Source: an uncultured Desulfobacca sp. (GTDB lineage: Bacteria > Desulfobacterota > Desulfobaccia > Desulfobaccales > Desulfobaccaceae). Taken from it: a stretch of DNA of 15,363 nucleotides. Made by a program: the position numbers and the translations under genes. Positions 1 through 6,382 of this stretch are shown here, piece by piece; within the stretch, counting starts at the first letter, position 1; each line of letters begins with the position of its first letter. Below the pieces are notes generated by a model. It searched no databases, had not been told where the DNA came from, and saw only the letters and a program-made list of their open reading frames with translations. The DNA lies in the NCBI GenBank assembly GCA_937958145.1, contig CALGOE010000195.1, forward strand, positions 1-15,363, written 5' to 3'.

Positions 1-758
1 GGACCACCGGCAACGCCAGGGCGGGGGTCTTCTACCAGGCCACGCCCCATACGGGGCTGTCACTTTCGTATGCCTATCATGACATGATCGATTATTATGG
101 CCCCTTTAAAGGCCCTTACGGGCGCATGCTGGATGATTTTGCCGAATTTGAACGTTTCCGCTATCTCCTCATCGATCCGGTATCGCTGTGGTCCAGCAAC
201 ATCTTCGGCGCCTCCAGTACCCAGGCCATCACCCGCCGCATTCAACTCCAAGAAATCAGTTTCTGGGGCTATCAGAACTTCCTCAGCCGCTGGACACTTA
301 CCCTGTATGGCAGTGGCGGCGTTCTGACGGACGGCAATCACCGCACCTATGGCGGCACCACCCTGACCTGCCGTCTTTGGCTGGATCCCCTGGTCAAGGT
401 CAAATACTCCTTCTTTTTCATGGACTACCGGCAGCGTTCTGCGGCCTTGGCCAATCTGCCGCCGGGATACGCTCAGCTCTACTGGGATCCCAACGCCTTC
501 AAAAACCACTCCGTGGGCCTGGTCTTTGAGAACAATTGGAGAGAGAAATTCAAACTGGCCGCGGAAGCCGATATGCTGTTTAACCAGACTACCGGGCATC
601 CCGGATTTATCGGTGTGGTGGAAATGGATTATCTGATTACAAAAGATGTGGCATTGCGGGTGGTCGGTTCCTATCTCAATGCAAATGACAGAGATAATGG
701 CCTGACGACCTCGTATCAGGCGCGCAATATCTTTGGGGGTGTATCATATCGATTTTAA
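1..758 (+). CDS. Outer-membrane beta-barrel protein, C-terminal part (5' end outside window)
   Basis: The reading frame is open from base 3 to a TAA stop at 756-758, giving 251 residues with no start inside the window. An ATG at 84 is internal, because the frame continues upstream of it without a stop. The sequence alternates polar and aromatic/hydrophobic residues in short strands (for example FWGYQNFLSRWTLTLYGSG, VGLVFENNW, ALRVVGSYLNA). It ends in YRF, the aromatic C-terminal residue typical of outer-membrane beta-barrels recognised by the BAM complex. No TPR or enzymatic motif is visible in the part present. It lies 59 bases upstream of a cellulose-synthase-like glycosyltransferase, so a role as polysaccharide export pore (BcsC/PgaA C-terminal type) is inferred from context only. 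A porin or other outer-membrane protein is equally compatible with this fragment. Confidence 0.7.
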   Translation, partial: TTGNARAGVFYQATPHTGLSLSYAYHDMIDYYGPFKGPYGRMLDDFAEFERFRYLLIDPVSLWSSNIFGASSTQAITRRIQLQEISFWGYQNFLSRWTLTLYGSGGVLTDGNHRTYGGTTLTCRLWLDPLVKVKYSFFFMDYRQRSAALANLPPGYAQLYWDPNAFKNHSVGLVFENNWREKFKLAAEADMLFNQTTGHPGFIGVVEMDYLITKDVALRVVGSYLNANDRDNGLTTSYQARNIFGGVSYRF

Positions 759-785
759 TATTTACTAAATATGATTCGATATTTT
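746..785 (+). other. AT-rich stem-loop at the barrel gene/glycosyltransferase junction
   Basis: The arms ATATCGA (746-752) and TCGATAT (776-782) are perfect reverse complements. Inside them ATATTT (758-763) and AAATAT (767-772) form a second stem around ACT. The outer arm overlaps the last codons of the upstream gene, and TTTT follows. It is too AT-rich to be a convincing intrinsic terminator. It may be a weak attenuator, an mRNA-stability element or a protein-binding palindrome. Confidence 0.45.
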
Positions 786-817
786 AACAGCCTATTAAAT
801 TATCGGGAATCGCCGCT

Positions 818-2482
818 ATGCTTTTTCATGAAATAATGGGCCATTTCAAGATATTATGGCGTGATTTGCGGGGTCGCCAACCGTATCGCCGTTTTAAAGA
901 GAGGGAGGATCGTACCCGCCGCCTCCTGTCCCAATTCTTTACCATCTTGACCTTAATTACCGGAATATATTACCTTATCTGGCACGCCTTTCGGATCAAC
1001 TGGGAGACCTGGTACATTTCGGTGCCTTTTTTCCTGGCTGAGTGCATCGGTCTCTTCCTCTTCCAAAGCTTTTCTTTTACCTCCTGGTATCCCCGTTTCC
1101 ACGATCCGGCCGGCATCAAAGCCGATCGGATTTTCTCCGTGGATGTCTTTATCACGACCTGCGGCGAACCGGTGGAAATGGTCAGGAACACCATGCAGGC
1201 GGCGGCAGCCATCGACTACGAACCCAAGACCCTCTACCTGCTGGATGACAAAGGCAATCCAGCCCTGGCGGTTTTGGCCCGGCAACTGGGGTTTCAGTAT
1301 TTAGCCCGGGAAACGCACGAGGACGCCAAAGCCGGCAACCTGAATTATGGCCTCGCCCACTCCCACGGCGACCTCATCCTGACCCTGGACGCCGATCAGG
1401 TACCCTCACCGGAAATTTTACAGCGGCTGGTGGGCTATTTCCGCCTCCCTAAGATCGCCTTTGTGCAGAGCAAGCAGAATTTCCTGGTGCCCAAAGGTGA
1501 TCCTTTCGGCAACACCGATAAGGTTTTTTATAATGTCATGCAATCGGGCAAGGATTCTGATAACGCGGCCTTCTCCTGCGGTTCGGGCGTCATTTACCGG
1601 CGGGCGGCCTTGGAGGAAATCGGCGGCTTCAGTACGTGGAACCTGGTGGAGGATGTCCATACGTCCATGTTGTTGCACCAGCGGGGGTGGAAGTCGGTTT
1701 ATTACAACTATTCCCTGACCATCGGCACGGCCCCCACGGATATCTGGGGGGTCTACCGCCAACGGGGCCAATGGGCCACGGACTCTTTGCGCCTGATTTT
1801 TTGGGATAGTCCCTTCTTCCGCCGGGGCTTGAGTTTCAAGCAAAAAATGCAGTATTTCAACCTGGGTTTCGTTTATCTGGTCTCCGGCTTTGTGATGCCG
1901 ATCTTTTTCCTGGTGCCCATCTGGACCATTTTTTCCGAAACCTTTGTTTTGACGGCGCCGGTACCCGACTACATCTGGCACCGGCTTCCGGCCTTTATCT
2001 GTATGTCCATCGCCTACGGCATCCTGAATTTTCCCACCCCGTATTTACAGGCTTATCAGATGTGGACCGGCCTCTTCCCGGTCTTCATCCGGTCGACGTT
2101 CCAGGCCCTGCGCTATCGGCGGCGCAAACCCCCTTATCGGGTGACCGTCAAGGAAAATAACCAACGGCCGCCGCGGCCGGCGATCCTGGCGATTCTGCCC
2201 CAATTGGCTTTTATCCTGGGGAATGTGGCTGCCATTGTCTATGGCTTTTTCTGGCGCCGCGGTTTCACCGAGTTCCTGCTTCTCAATTATGCCTGGAGCA
2301 TCTGGGCCATCTGGACCCTGTCCGGCATCTGTGTCGCCGCCCTCAGTCCGGTGCGGTGGCAGGAAAAAGAAGCTGAACCCGACAGTTTTACGGCCATGGA
2401 TATCATTAACAACACCTTGGGGCTCATTCTCTTCATTTGTATTGCCACCCTCGGGGCCTTCTTGCTGCTGCGGCTGCGTTAG
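818..2482 (+). CDS. Cellulose-synthase-like family 2 glycosyltransferase (processive polysaccharide synthase)
   Basis: This 554-residue membrane protein is predicted to polymerise an exopolysaccharide from a nucleotide sugar at the inner membrane and move it across. Two membrane segments (about 41-58 and 66-84) precede a cytoplasmic GT-A domain. That domain carries the processive GT2 signatures: LDDKGN (142-147), KAGNLN (171-176), the metal-binding DAD (191-193), SCGSG (253-257), VEDVHT (277-282, in the place of the catalytic TED) and QRGQW (315-319, in the place of QxxRW). About five further membrane segments follow (around 346-372, 388-404, 456-478, 486-508, 531-551), with a YRVTVKEN stretch (440-447) like the end of the BcsA interfacial region. 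No C-terminal PilZ domain is present, unlike BcsA (usually over 700 residues), so direct c-di-GMP control through PilZ is not expected. The ATG at 818 has only a weak ribosome site (CGGGAA). The substrate cannot be read from sequence; cellulose, glucomannan or mannan are possible. Confidence 0.88.
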   Translation: MLFHEIMGHFKILWRDLRGRQPYRRFKEREDRTRRLLSQFFTILTLITGIYYLIWHAFRINWETWYISVPFFLAECIGLFLFQSFSFTSWYPRFHDPAGIKADRIFSVDVFITTCGEPVEMVRNTMQAAAAIDYEPKTLYLLDDKGNPALAVLARQLGFQYLARETHEDAKAGNLNYGLAHSHGDLILTLDADQVPSPEILQRLVGYFRLPKIAFVQSKQNFLVPKGDPFGNTDKVFYNVMQSGKDSDNAAFSCGSGVIYRRAALEEIGGFSTWNLVEDVHTSMLLHQRGWKSVYYNYSLTIGTAPTDIWGVYRQRGQWATDSLRLIFWDSPFFRRGLSFKQKMQYFNLGFVYLVSGFVMPIFFLVPIWTIFSETFVLTAPVPDYIWHRLPAFICMSIAYGILNFPTPYLQAYQMWTGLFPVFIRSTFQALRYRRRKPPYRVTVKENNQRPPRPAILAILPQLAFILGNVAAIVYGFFWRRGFTEFLLLNYAWSIWAIWTLSGICVAALSPVRWQEKEAEPDSFTAMDIINNTLGLILFICIATLGAFLLLRLR

Positions 2483-2513
2483 CGGCCAAGGCCGGGAGCG
2501 TCAGATTGTTCCT

Positions 2514-3425
2514 ATGGACTCTAGTCCACCCTGCCGCCGCTTCGGCCTCTATGATCCGGGCTGCCCGCCCCGCCTGGGCCCTGTTGCCGCCTGGGCCGAG
2601 GAGTTGGGGGTTCCCATAGAGATCATCAGCTGGTATCAGGCCTGGGGATCAGCCCACGCCGCCCCCTATCCCCATCTCATCCAGGAAGCCCATCGCCTGG
2701 GTCTTATCCCCCTGATTACCTGGGAACCCTGGAAATTGCCGGAGAATACTGAGGAACGGCGTCATCCCGCGGCTCAACCCGACTTCGCCTTGGTCCGTCT
2801 CCTGAGCGGTGCCTTTGACCCCTACATCGATACCTGGGCCCAGGCCCTGGCCGGTTGTCCGGGTCCCATCTGGCTGCGCCCTTTGCATGAGATGAACGGC
2901 GACTGGTATCCCTGGGGCGGCACGGTGAATGGCAACGCCCCGGAACTGTTTCCTTTGGTCTGGCGTCATCTGCGGGCTCGCTTTGCCGCAGCCGGGGCCA
3001 ATAATGTCTCCTGGGTCTGGTGCCCCTATGCCCAATCAGTGCCGCATACCGAAACCAACAGCCTGGAACGCTACTTCCCGGGCGTTGACCAGGTGGATTG
3101 GCTCGGCCTGGACGGTTATAACTGGGGCACTTCCCAGCCCTGGTCACAATGGCAAAGCTTTGTTGAGATTTTCGGCGAGGCGTATACCCGACTGCTCACC
3201 CTGGCCCCGGGCAAACCCGTCATGTTGGCGGAAGTGGGCTGCGCCGAAGCCGGGGGCGACAAAGCGGCCTGGATCAGAGAGACCCTGGGCCTTATACCTT
3301 CTCAATTTGATAAGATTCAGGCGCTGGTTTGGTTTCAGATTGATAAAGAATGCGATTGGCGCCTGCACTCCTCCCCTGCCGCCTTACGGGCTTTCCGGGA
3401 GTCCGGCCATATTTTTTTGGCATAA
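2514..3425 (+). CDS. GH26 family glycoside hydrolase (beta-mannanase-like)
   Basis: This 303-residue protein is a single TIM-barrel domain. WLRPLHEMNGDWYPWGG (120-136) is the GH26 acid/base signature, with Glu126. PVMLAEVG (235-242) carries the nucleophile Glu240. WEPW (70-73) and WLGLDGYNWG (196-205) are also family-like. GH26 enzymes hydrolyse beta-1,4-mannan, and some act on beta-1,3/1,4-glucan or beta-1,3-xylan. The start ATG at 2514 lies 31 bases after the glycosyltransferase stop. GGGAG at 2494-2498 is a rather distant ribosome site, and the frame is open further upstream but only as a shadow of the glycosyltransferase gene. The N-terminus (MDSSPPCRRFGLYDPGC) has no signal peptide or lipobox, which is odd for an enzyme of extracellular polysaccharide. 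Context suggests a BcsZ-like trimming or quality-control role for the product of the neighbouring synthase; this is inference. Confidence 0.86.
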   Translation: MDSSPPCRRFGLYDPGCPPRLGPVAAWAEELGVPIEIISWYQAWGSAHAAPYPHLIQEAHRLGLIPLITWEPWKLPENTEERRHPAAQPDFALVRLLSGAFDPYIDTWAQALAGCPGPIWLRPLHEMNGDWYPWGGTVNGNAPELFPLVWRHLRARFAAAGANNVSWVWCPYAQSVPHTETNSLERYFPGVDQVDWLGLDGYNWGTSQPWSQWQSFVEIFGEAYTRLLTLAPGKPVMLAEVGCAEAGGDKAAWIRETLGLIPSQFDKIQALVWFQIDKECDWRLHSSPAALRAFRESGHIFLA

Positions 3426-3448
3426 AAAAAGGCGCCCCCAAGGACGCC
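3424..3448 (-). terminator. Intrinsic terminator of the PEP-CTERM-like gene
   Basis: Read on the - strand, GGCGTCC-TTGG-GGGCGCC forms a 7-bp stem (one G-U pair) with a 4-base loop, followed directly by TTTTTTT. It sits just past the stop of the leftward gene. Its T-tract overlaps the TAA stop of the convergent GH26 gene. On the + strand no T-run follows, so it acts in one direction. Confidence 0.85.
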
Positions 3449-3469
3449 CATGGTGTTTGGCAAGCTGAT

Positions 3470-4225
3470 CTAGCGGCGTCGCCAGGCCCACAGCACCGCG
3501 AGACCACCGCCCAACAGCATCAGACCTCCTGGCAGTGGCACGGGACTGAGGGCCAGCGTCACGCTGCCGCCGTTATCCACCGCATTATAGTCATTGAGGT
3601 AAAAATACATCACGGCCGCCTGCGGCAGATTGATAATCGTGCCGTCCACGAACTGCCGGTAATAGTCCAGGACCTCGCTTTCCGAGTTGCGGTGGCCGGA
3701 CCAGTCACCGAAATTGAAGGACCCGGTGGTATTGTCCGCATAAACGGCATACATCTGCACATAGGCGTTCCAGACCGGCGAACCGGCAGTTTCGTTGGGC
3801 CACAGGAATTCATTGAGCTGATAGGCCCGGGAATCAGCCGTCAAACGCAGCGCGTACGTTCCCGCCGCCAGGTTGAAGCTTTTCCAGATGGCAGCGGCGG
3901 GATTGCCGAACACATCCCCGGCCGATTCCACTCGCCAGTTGCCTACCACCGTGTTGTTCAACAGGACGCCGTCGGCCAGATCATCTGCCAGTTCCTGCCG
4001 GGATGACCAAAGCGGCAGCGGGTCAACCGGGCTGTAGGTCCACTGATAATAATACGTCCCTGGCACATCGGCGTTGGCGATATAAAGATGGGCCTTGGTA
4101 AGGTCGTCGGCATACCAGCCGGCATTGGCAATGCCATCCAGATGGACGACGGTGGCCCCCACCGGCCAGACCGCCGCTCCCACCAGCAATACCGCCATCA
4201 AGGTCAGCAGTAATATTCTTTTCAT
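3470..4225 (-). CDS. Secreted protein with PEP-CTERM-like (VPLPGG) sorting tail
   Basis: This 251-residue protein has a classic signal peptide (MKRILLLTLMAVLLVGAAVWPVGA, about 1-24) and a C-terminal sorting tail (229-251). The tail starts VPLPGG, continues as a Gly/Leu-rich membrane segment (LMLLGGGLAVLWAW) and ends in RRR. This matches the VPLP variant of PEP-CTERM signals, which exosortase recognises, cuts and uses for surface or matrix attachment. The middle is rich in Tyr, Trp, Asn and Asp and looks like a beta-sandwich ectodomain; I do not recognise a named domain. A strong ribosome site, read on the - strand as AAGGAGAGGG (about 4229-4239), precedes the ATG at 4225. The gene stands alone between convergent GH26 and the rmuC end, with its own sigma-54-type promoter and terminator. 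No exosortase gene is in the window. Function beyond being a sorted surface protein is unknown. Confidence 0.85.
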   Translation of the reverse strand: MKRILLLTLMAVLLVGAAVWPVGATVVHLDGIANAGWYADDLTKAHLYIANADVPGTYYYQWTYSPVDPLPLWSSRQELADDLADGVLLNNTVVGNWRVESAGDVFGNPAAAIWKSFNLAAGTYALRLTADSRAYQLNEFLWPNETAGSPVWNAYVQMYAVYADNTTGSFNFGDWSGHRNSESEVLDYYRQFVDGTIINLPQAAVMYFYLNDYNAVDNGGSVTLALSPVPLPGGLMLLGGGLAVLWAWRRR

Positions 4226-4271
4226 ATTTCCCTCTCCTTATTGATCCATATCATGAATATGCAGTTATTTT

Positions 4272-4289
4272 ATGCAACTAAAATGCCAA
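4272..4289 (-). promoter_or_regulatory. Sigma-54 (RpoN) promoter of the PEP-CTERM-like gene
   Basis: Read on the - strand the site is TTGGCATTTTAGTTGCAT. It has GG and GC exactly ten bases apart and matches TGGCAN6TTGC (consensus TGGCACGNNNNTTGCW) at all core positions. Transcription would start near 4262, giving a leader of about 37 bases before the ATG at 4225. RpoN with the PrsK/PrsR system is known to control PEP-CTERM genes in floc-forming bacteria, so a sigma-54 promoter fits this gene. Activation would require an enhancer-binding protein that is not encoded here. Confidence 0.8.
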
Positions 4290-4358
4290 CCATCTGAATT
4301 ATAAAACTCATTGATTGTATTCATTTATTTTGTCTGCAGCGGCCACGCTCAATCTTTT

Positions 4359-4410
4359 TGTTCATTTTTTAGAACATTTTCGTCAATTTTTGAAACATGA
4401 CAAGCTTTCA
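4359..4410 (-). promoter_or_regulatory. Inverted repeats upstream of the sigma-54 promoter (possible enhancer sites)
   Basis: TGTTC-N8-GAACA (4359-4376) and TGAAA-N10-TTTCA (4391-4410) are perfect dyads. GTCA-N12-TGAC (4382-4401) is a third, overlapping the second. They lie about 70-140 bases upstream of the -24 element, the usual distance for activator sites of sigma-54 promoters. The activator and its true site are unknown, and in AT-rich DNA some of these dyads may be chance. Confidence 0.4.
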
Positions 4411-4450
4411 CATCCCTGCAGCAGAAATGTTTTGGTCTGGAATCATCGAA

Positions 4451-4479
4451 AATTTAGTTATCTGAACGAATTATGTCAA
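4451..4479 (-). promoter_or_regulatory. Sigma-70-like promoter pair
   Basis: On the - strand, TTGACA (perfect -35, at 4479-4474) is followed after 17 bases by TAAATT (4/6 -10, at 4456-4451). A transcript would begin near 4444 and run about 220 bases to the PEP-CTERM-like gene. It could provide basal expression or a small RNA, but no product is evident between. Confidence 0.4.
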
Positions 4480-4549
4480 GAAAAATAATATTCCTCGGAA
4501 GAATTTGCATCGCCTGCTTAATATGTGCCGGCCAGGGGAGTCCGGCCTT

Positions 4550-6049
4550 TCAGGTCTCGATCTCCAGACTGGCGCTGGCCTCCGGCAGGGCCTCCACCTC
4601 CCGGAGGCGTCGTTCAATGGCCCGGGAGCGGCGGGCCGCGTCGTCCATGGTGTGAGAGGCCTGGTCCAGTTTCTTTTTGACTCCGGCCAGTATGTCCCCA
4701 AACTTGCTGAATTCTGTCTTGACTGCTCCCAGCAGGCGCCAGACTTCGCTGGAGCGTTTCTGGATGGCCAGGGTGCGAAAGCCCATCTGCAGGCTGTTGA
4801 GCAGGGCGGCAAAGGTGGTGGGGCCGGTCATGACCACCCGGAATTCCTGCAGCACCGCCGCCGCCAGTCCTGGCTGCCGCAAAACTTCGGCGTAGAGGCC
4901 CTCGGTGGGCAGGAACATGATGGCGAAGTCGGTTGTCCGAGGCGGCCGCAGGTATTTCTCGCTGATCATCTTGGCATTGGCGCGGATTGCGGCAGCCAGA
5001 TTTTTCCCGGCCTGGGCCACCGCCTGACTTTCGGCCGCTTCTTGGGCCGCCACCAGACGTTCATACACCTCCAGGGGAAACTTGGCGTCGATGGGCAGCC
5101 AGACCTCCGCACCATCCCCCGGACCCGGCAGACGCAGGGCAAATTCCACTACTTCGCCGCCGATCTCACCCAATTTAACGTTTCTGGCGAACTGCTCCGG
5201 TGCCAAGACGTGTTCCAAGAGGGTTTCCAGGCGGATTTCGCCCCAGTCACCCCGGCTCTTGATGTTCGTCAGGACCCGCTTCAGGTCGCCGACCCCGGTC
5301 GCCAGGCTCTGCATCTCCCCCAAGCCCTTATGGACCTGTTCCAGGCGTTCTGAGACCTGCTGAAAGGAGGCGCCCAATCGTTGCTCCAGGGTGCCCTGCA
5401 GCTTCTCATCCACCGTGGCCCGCATCTGCTCCAATTGCTTGGCATTATCCGCCTGAATCTCCCGCAGCCGCGTCTCCACCACCTGACGCAAGGCCTCCTG
5501 TTGTTGGTTGTTGCTGGCGGTCAGTTGCTGCATCTGGCGCGCGAAGGATTCCATCTGTTCTTTGAACAGTTGGCCCATCTCGGTCATACCGTTCAGGACC
5601 GAAGCATTGAAATGGTGCAGCGACTGCCCCAATTCCTGCCGCTGCTGTTTGGCGGCCACGGCGCTTTCCTCCCGGATCTGTTCCAATTTGGCGCTGTTTT
5701 CGCTCCTGAGGACCTGACCGGCCTGATCCAGGGTCTCCCGCAAATTAAGGAGGAGCACCTGAGTATTCTGAGCAAATGTCGTCAACGAGGCGGCCAGTTC
5801 CTCCCGATCCCGCCGGGCGCTGGCCAGAAACTCCTCCCGGTTGCGGCCGATCTCATCCCGCACGACCTGCTCCAACCGAGCCAAACCCTTGTCCAGAAGT
5901 TCGCCCTGGCGATCTACCGCCGCCGTCAGATCTCCTGACGGCAAGCGCTTCAGAACGAACAGCAACGCCATGAGAATGCCGATCAGGAAGATCGCCAAGA
6001 CAGACAAAAATCCGAAGAGAACGAAGACTTCAACATTCGAAAACGCCAT
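4550..6049 (-). CDS. rmuC: RmuC family protein (putative DNA recombination/limiting nuclease-like protein)
   Basis: This 499-residue protein has one N-terminal membrane helix (about 8-34) and a long Gln/Glu-rich coiled coil (about 45-240), followed by the conserved RmuC domain. Family motifs are visible: the LKRVLTNIKSRGDWGE block (256-271), LPIDAKFPLEVYERL (318-332), FAIMFLPTEGLYAEVL (375-390), VVMTGPTTFAALLNSLQMGF (405-424) and a basic C-terminal helix. RmuC proteins resemble restriction-endonuclease-fold nucleases and in E. coli limit inversions at short inverted repeats; the biochemical activity is not settled. The ATG at 6049 has a good ribosome site (AGGTGAGGA on the - strand). It is transcribed divergently from dnaX, so two replication/repair genes share a promoter region. 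The stop at 4550 is followed by only a weak hairpin. Confidence 0.95.
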   Translation of the reverse strand: MAFSNVEVFVLFGFLSVLAIFLIGILMALLFVLKRLPSGDLTAAVDRQGELLDKGLARLEQVVRDEIGRNREEFLASARRDREELAASLTTFAQNTQVLLLNLRETLDQAGQVLRSENSAKLEQIREESAVAAKQQRQELGQSLHHFNASVLNGMTEMGQLFKEQMESFARQMQQLTASNNQQQEALRQVVETRLREIQADNAKQLEQMRATVDEKLQGTLEQRLGASFQQVSERLEQVHKGLGEMQSLATGVGDLKRVLTNIKSRGDWGEIRLETLLEHVLAPEQFARNVKLGEIGGEVVEFALRLPGPGDGAEVWLPIDAKFPLEVYERLVAAQEAAESQAVAQAGKNLAAAIRANAKMISEKYLRPPRTTDFAIMFLPTEGLYAEVLRQPGLAAAVLQEFRVVMTGPTTFAALLNSLQMGFRTLAIQKRSSEVWRLLGAVKTEFSKFGDILAGVKKKLDQASHTMDDAARRSRAIERRLREVEALPEASASLEIET

Positions 6050-6382
6050 AATTCCTCACCTTTTGACCCCGACGGCCGATCACGCCCCCATAAGTCCAGA
6101 CCTAGGGTTTGTGTCCATTTCTTATTTTTTTATCATGGCCTGATTGCCAACGGTTGTCATTTGATCAGTCTGTAATGTTCTCATCGCTTTTCCCGACCGC
6201 CGCTTCACAGCCGGTCCGAAGGGTGCATCTTCGAGCCCCGGAAACCACTTGCTAAAGGGTGCTCTCTAATGATACAAAATAGTTAGTGTACAGGTGTCGT
6301 TGCCTGCCGTCCAGGTTATCTGGTGGCCGCAGCCCCTGATGACCAGCATCACTGCCACAAGGCCAGCCGACCATTAGAACCC
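6050..6382. other. Divergent rmuC-dnaX intergenic region (333 bases)
   Basis: This stretch contains the rmuC leader, a stem-loop at 6211-6241 (CCGG arms outside CGAAG/CTTCG arms), a probable dnaX promoter and a structured dnaX leader. The leader has CCAG/CTGG (6311-6323) and a nested hairpin of GTGGC (6323-6327) with GCCAC (6354-6358) enclosing TGATG (6337-6341) with CATCA (6347-6351). I see no tRNA, no SRP RNA domain IV signature and no credible ORF. Confidence 0.6.
6249..6278 (+). promoter_or_regulatory. Probable dnaX promoter
   Basis: TTGCTA (6249-6254, 4/6 match to -35) and TACAAA (6273-6278, 4/6 match to -10) are separated by 18 bases. An extended -10 TG lies at 6270-6271, one base before the hexamer. 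The start would be near 6285, giving a leader of about 100 bases. Confidence 0.45.

Larger units (their letters stand above)
4226..4549. other. AT-rich regulatory intergenic region (324 bases)
   Basis: This gap between the PEP-CTERM-like gene and the end of rmuC, both on the - strand, is much more AT-rich than the flanking genes. It holds the ribosome site, a sigma-54 promoter, dyads, a CTGCAGC motif repeated at 4334 and 4417, and a second promoter-like pair. A 5-bp hairpin (GCCGG/CCGGC, near 4528-4547) lies just past the rmuC stop but lacks a T-run. No credible ORF is visible. Confidence 0.7.

Noticed and set aside
1418..1981. 187-codon open frame antisense to the glycosyltransferase
   Set aside because: It is a mirror of a GC-rich coding gene, with no ribosome site or recognisable domain.
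2223..2513. Upstream extension of the GH26 frame into the glycosyltransferase gene
   Set aside because: The first 97 codons overlap the conserved end of the synthase in another frame and do not resemble a GH26 N-terminus; the ATG at 2514 follows the synthase stop.
4471..4549. Intrinsic terminator of rmuC
   Set aside because: The 5-bp GCCGG/CCGGC stem past the stop has a 10-base loop and no T-run; it is too weak to call.
6050..6382. 4.5S/SRP RNA upstream of dnaX
   Set aside because: ffs often lies near dnaX, but neither strand contains the GGTCAGG...GGAAGG...AGCAGCC domain IV signature.
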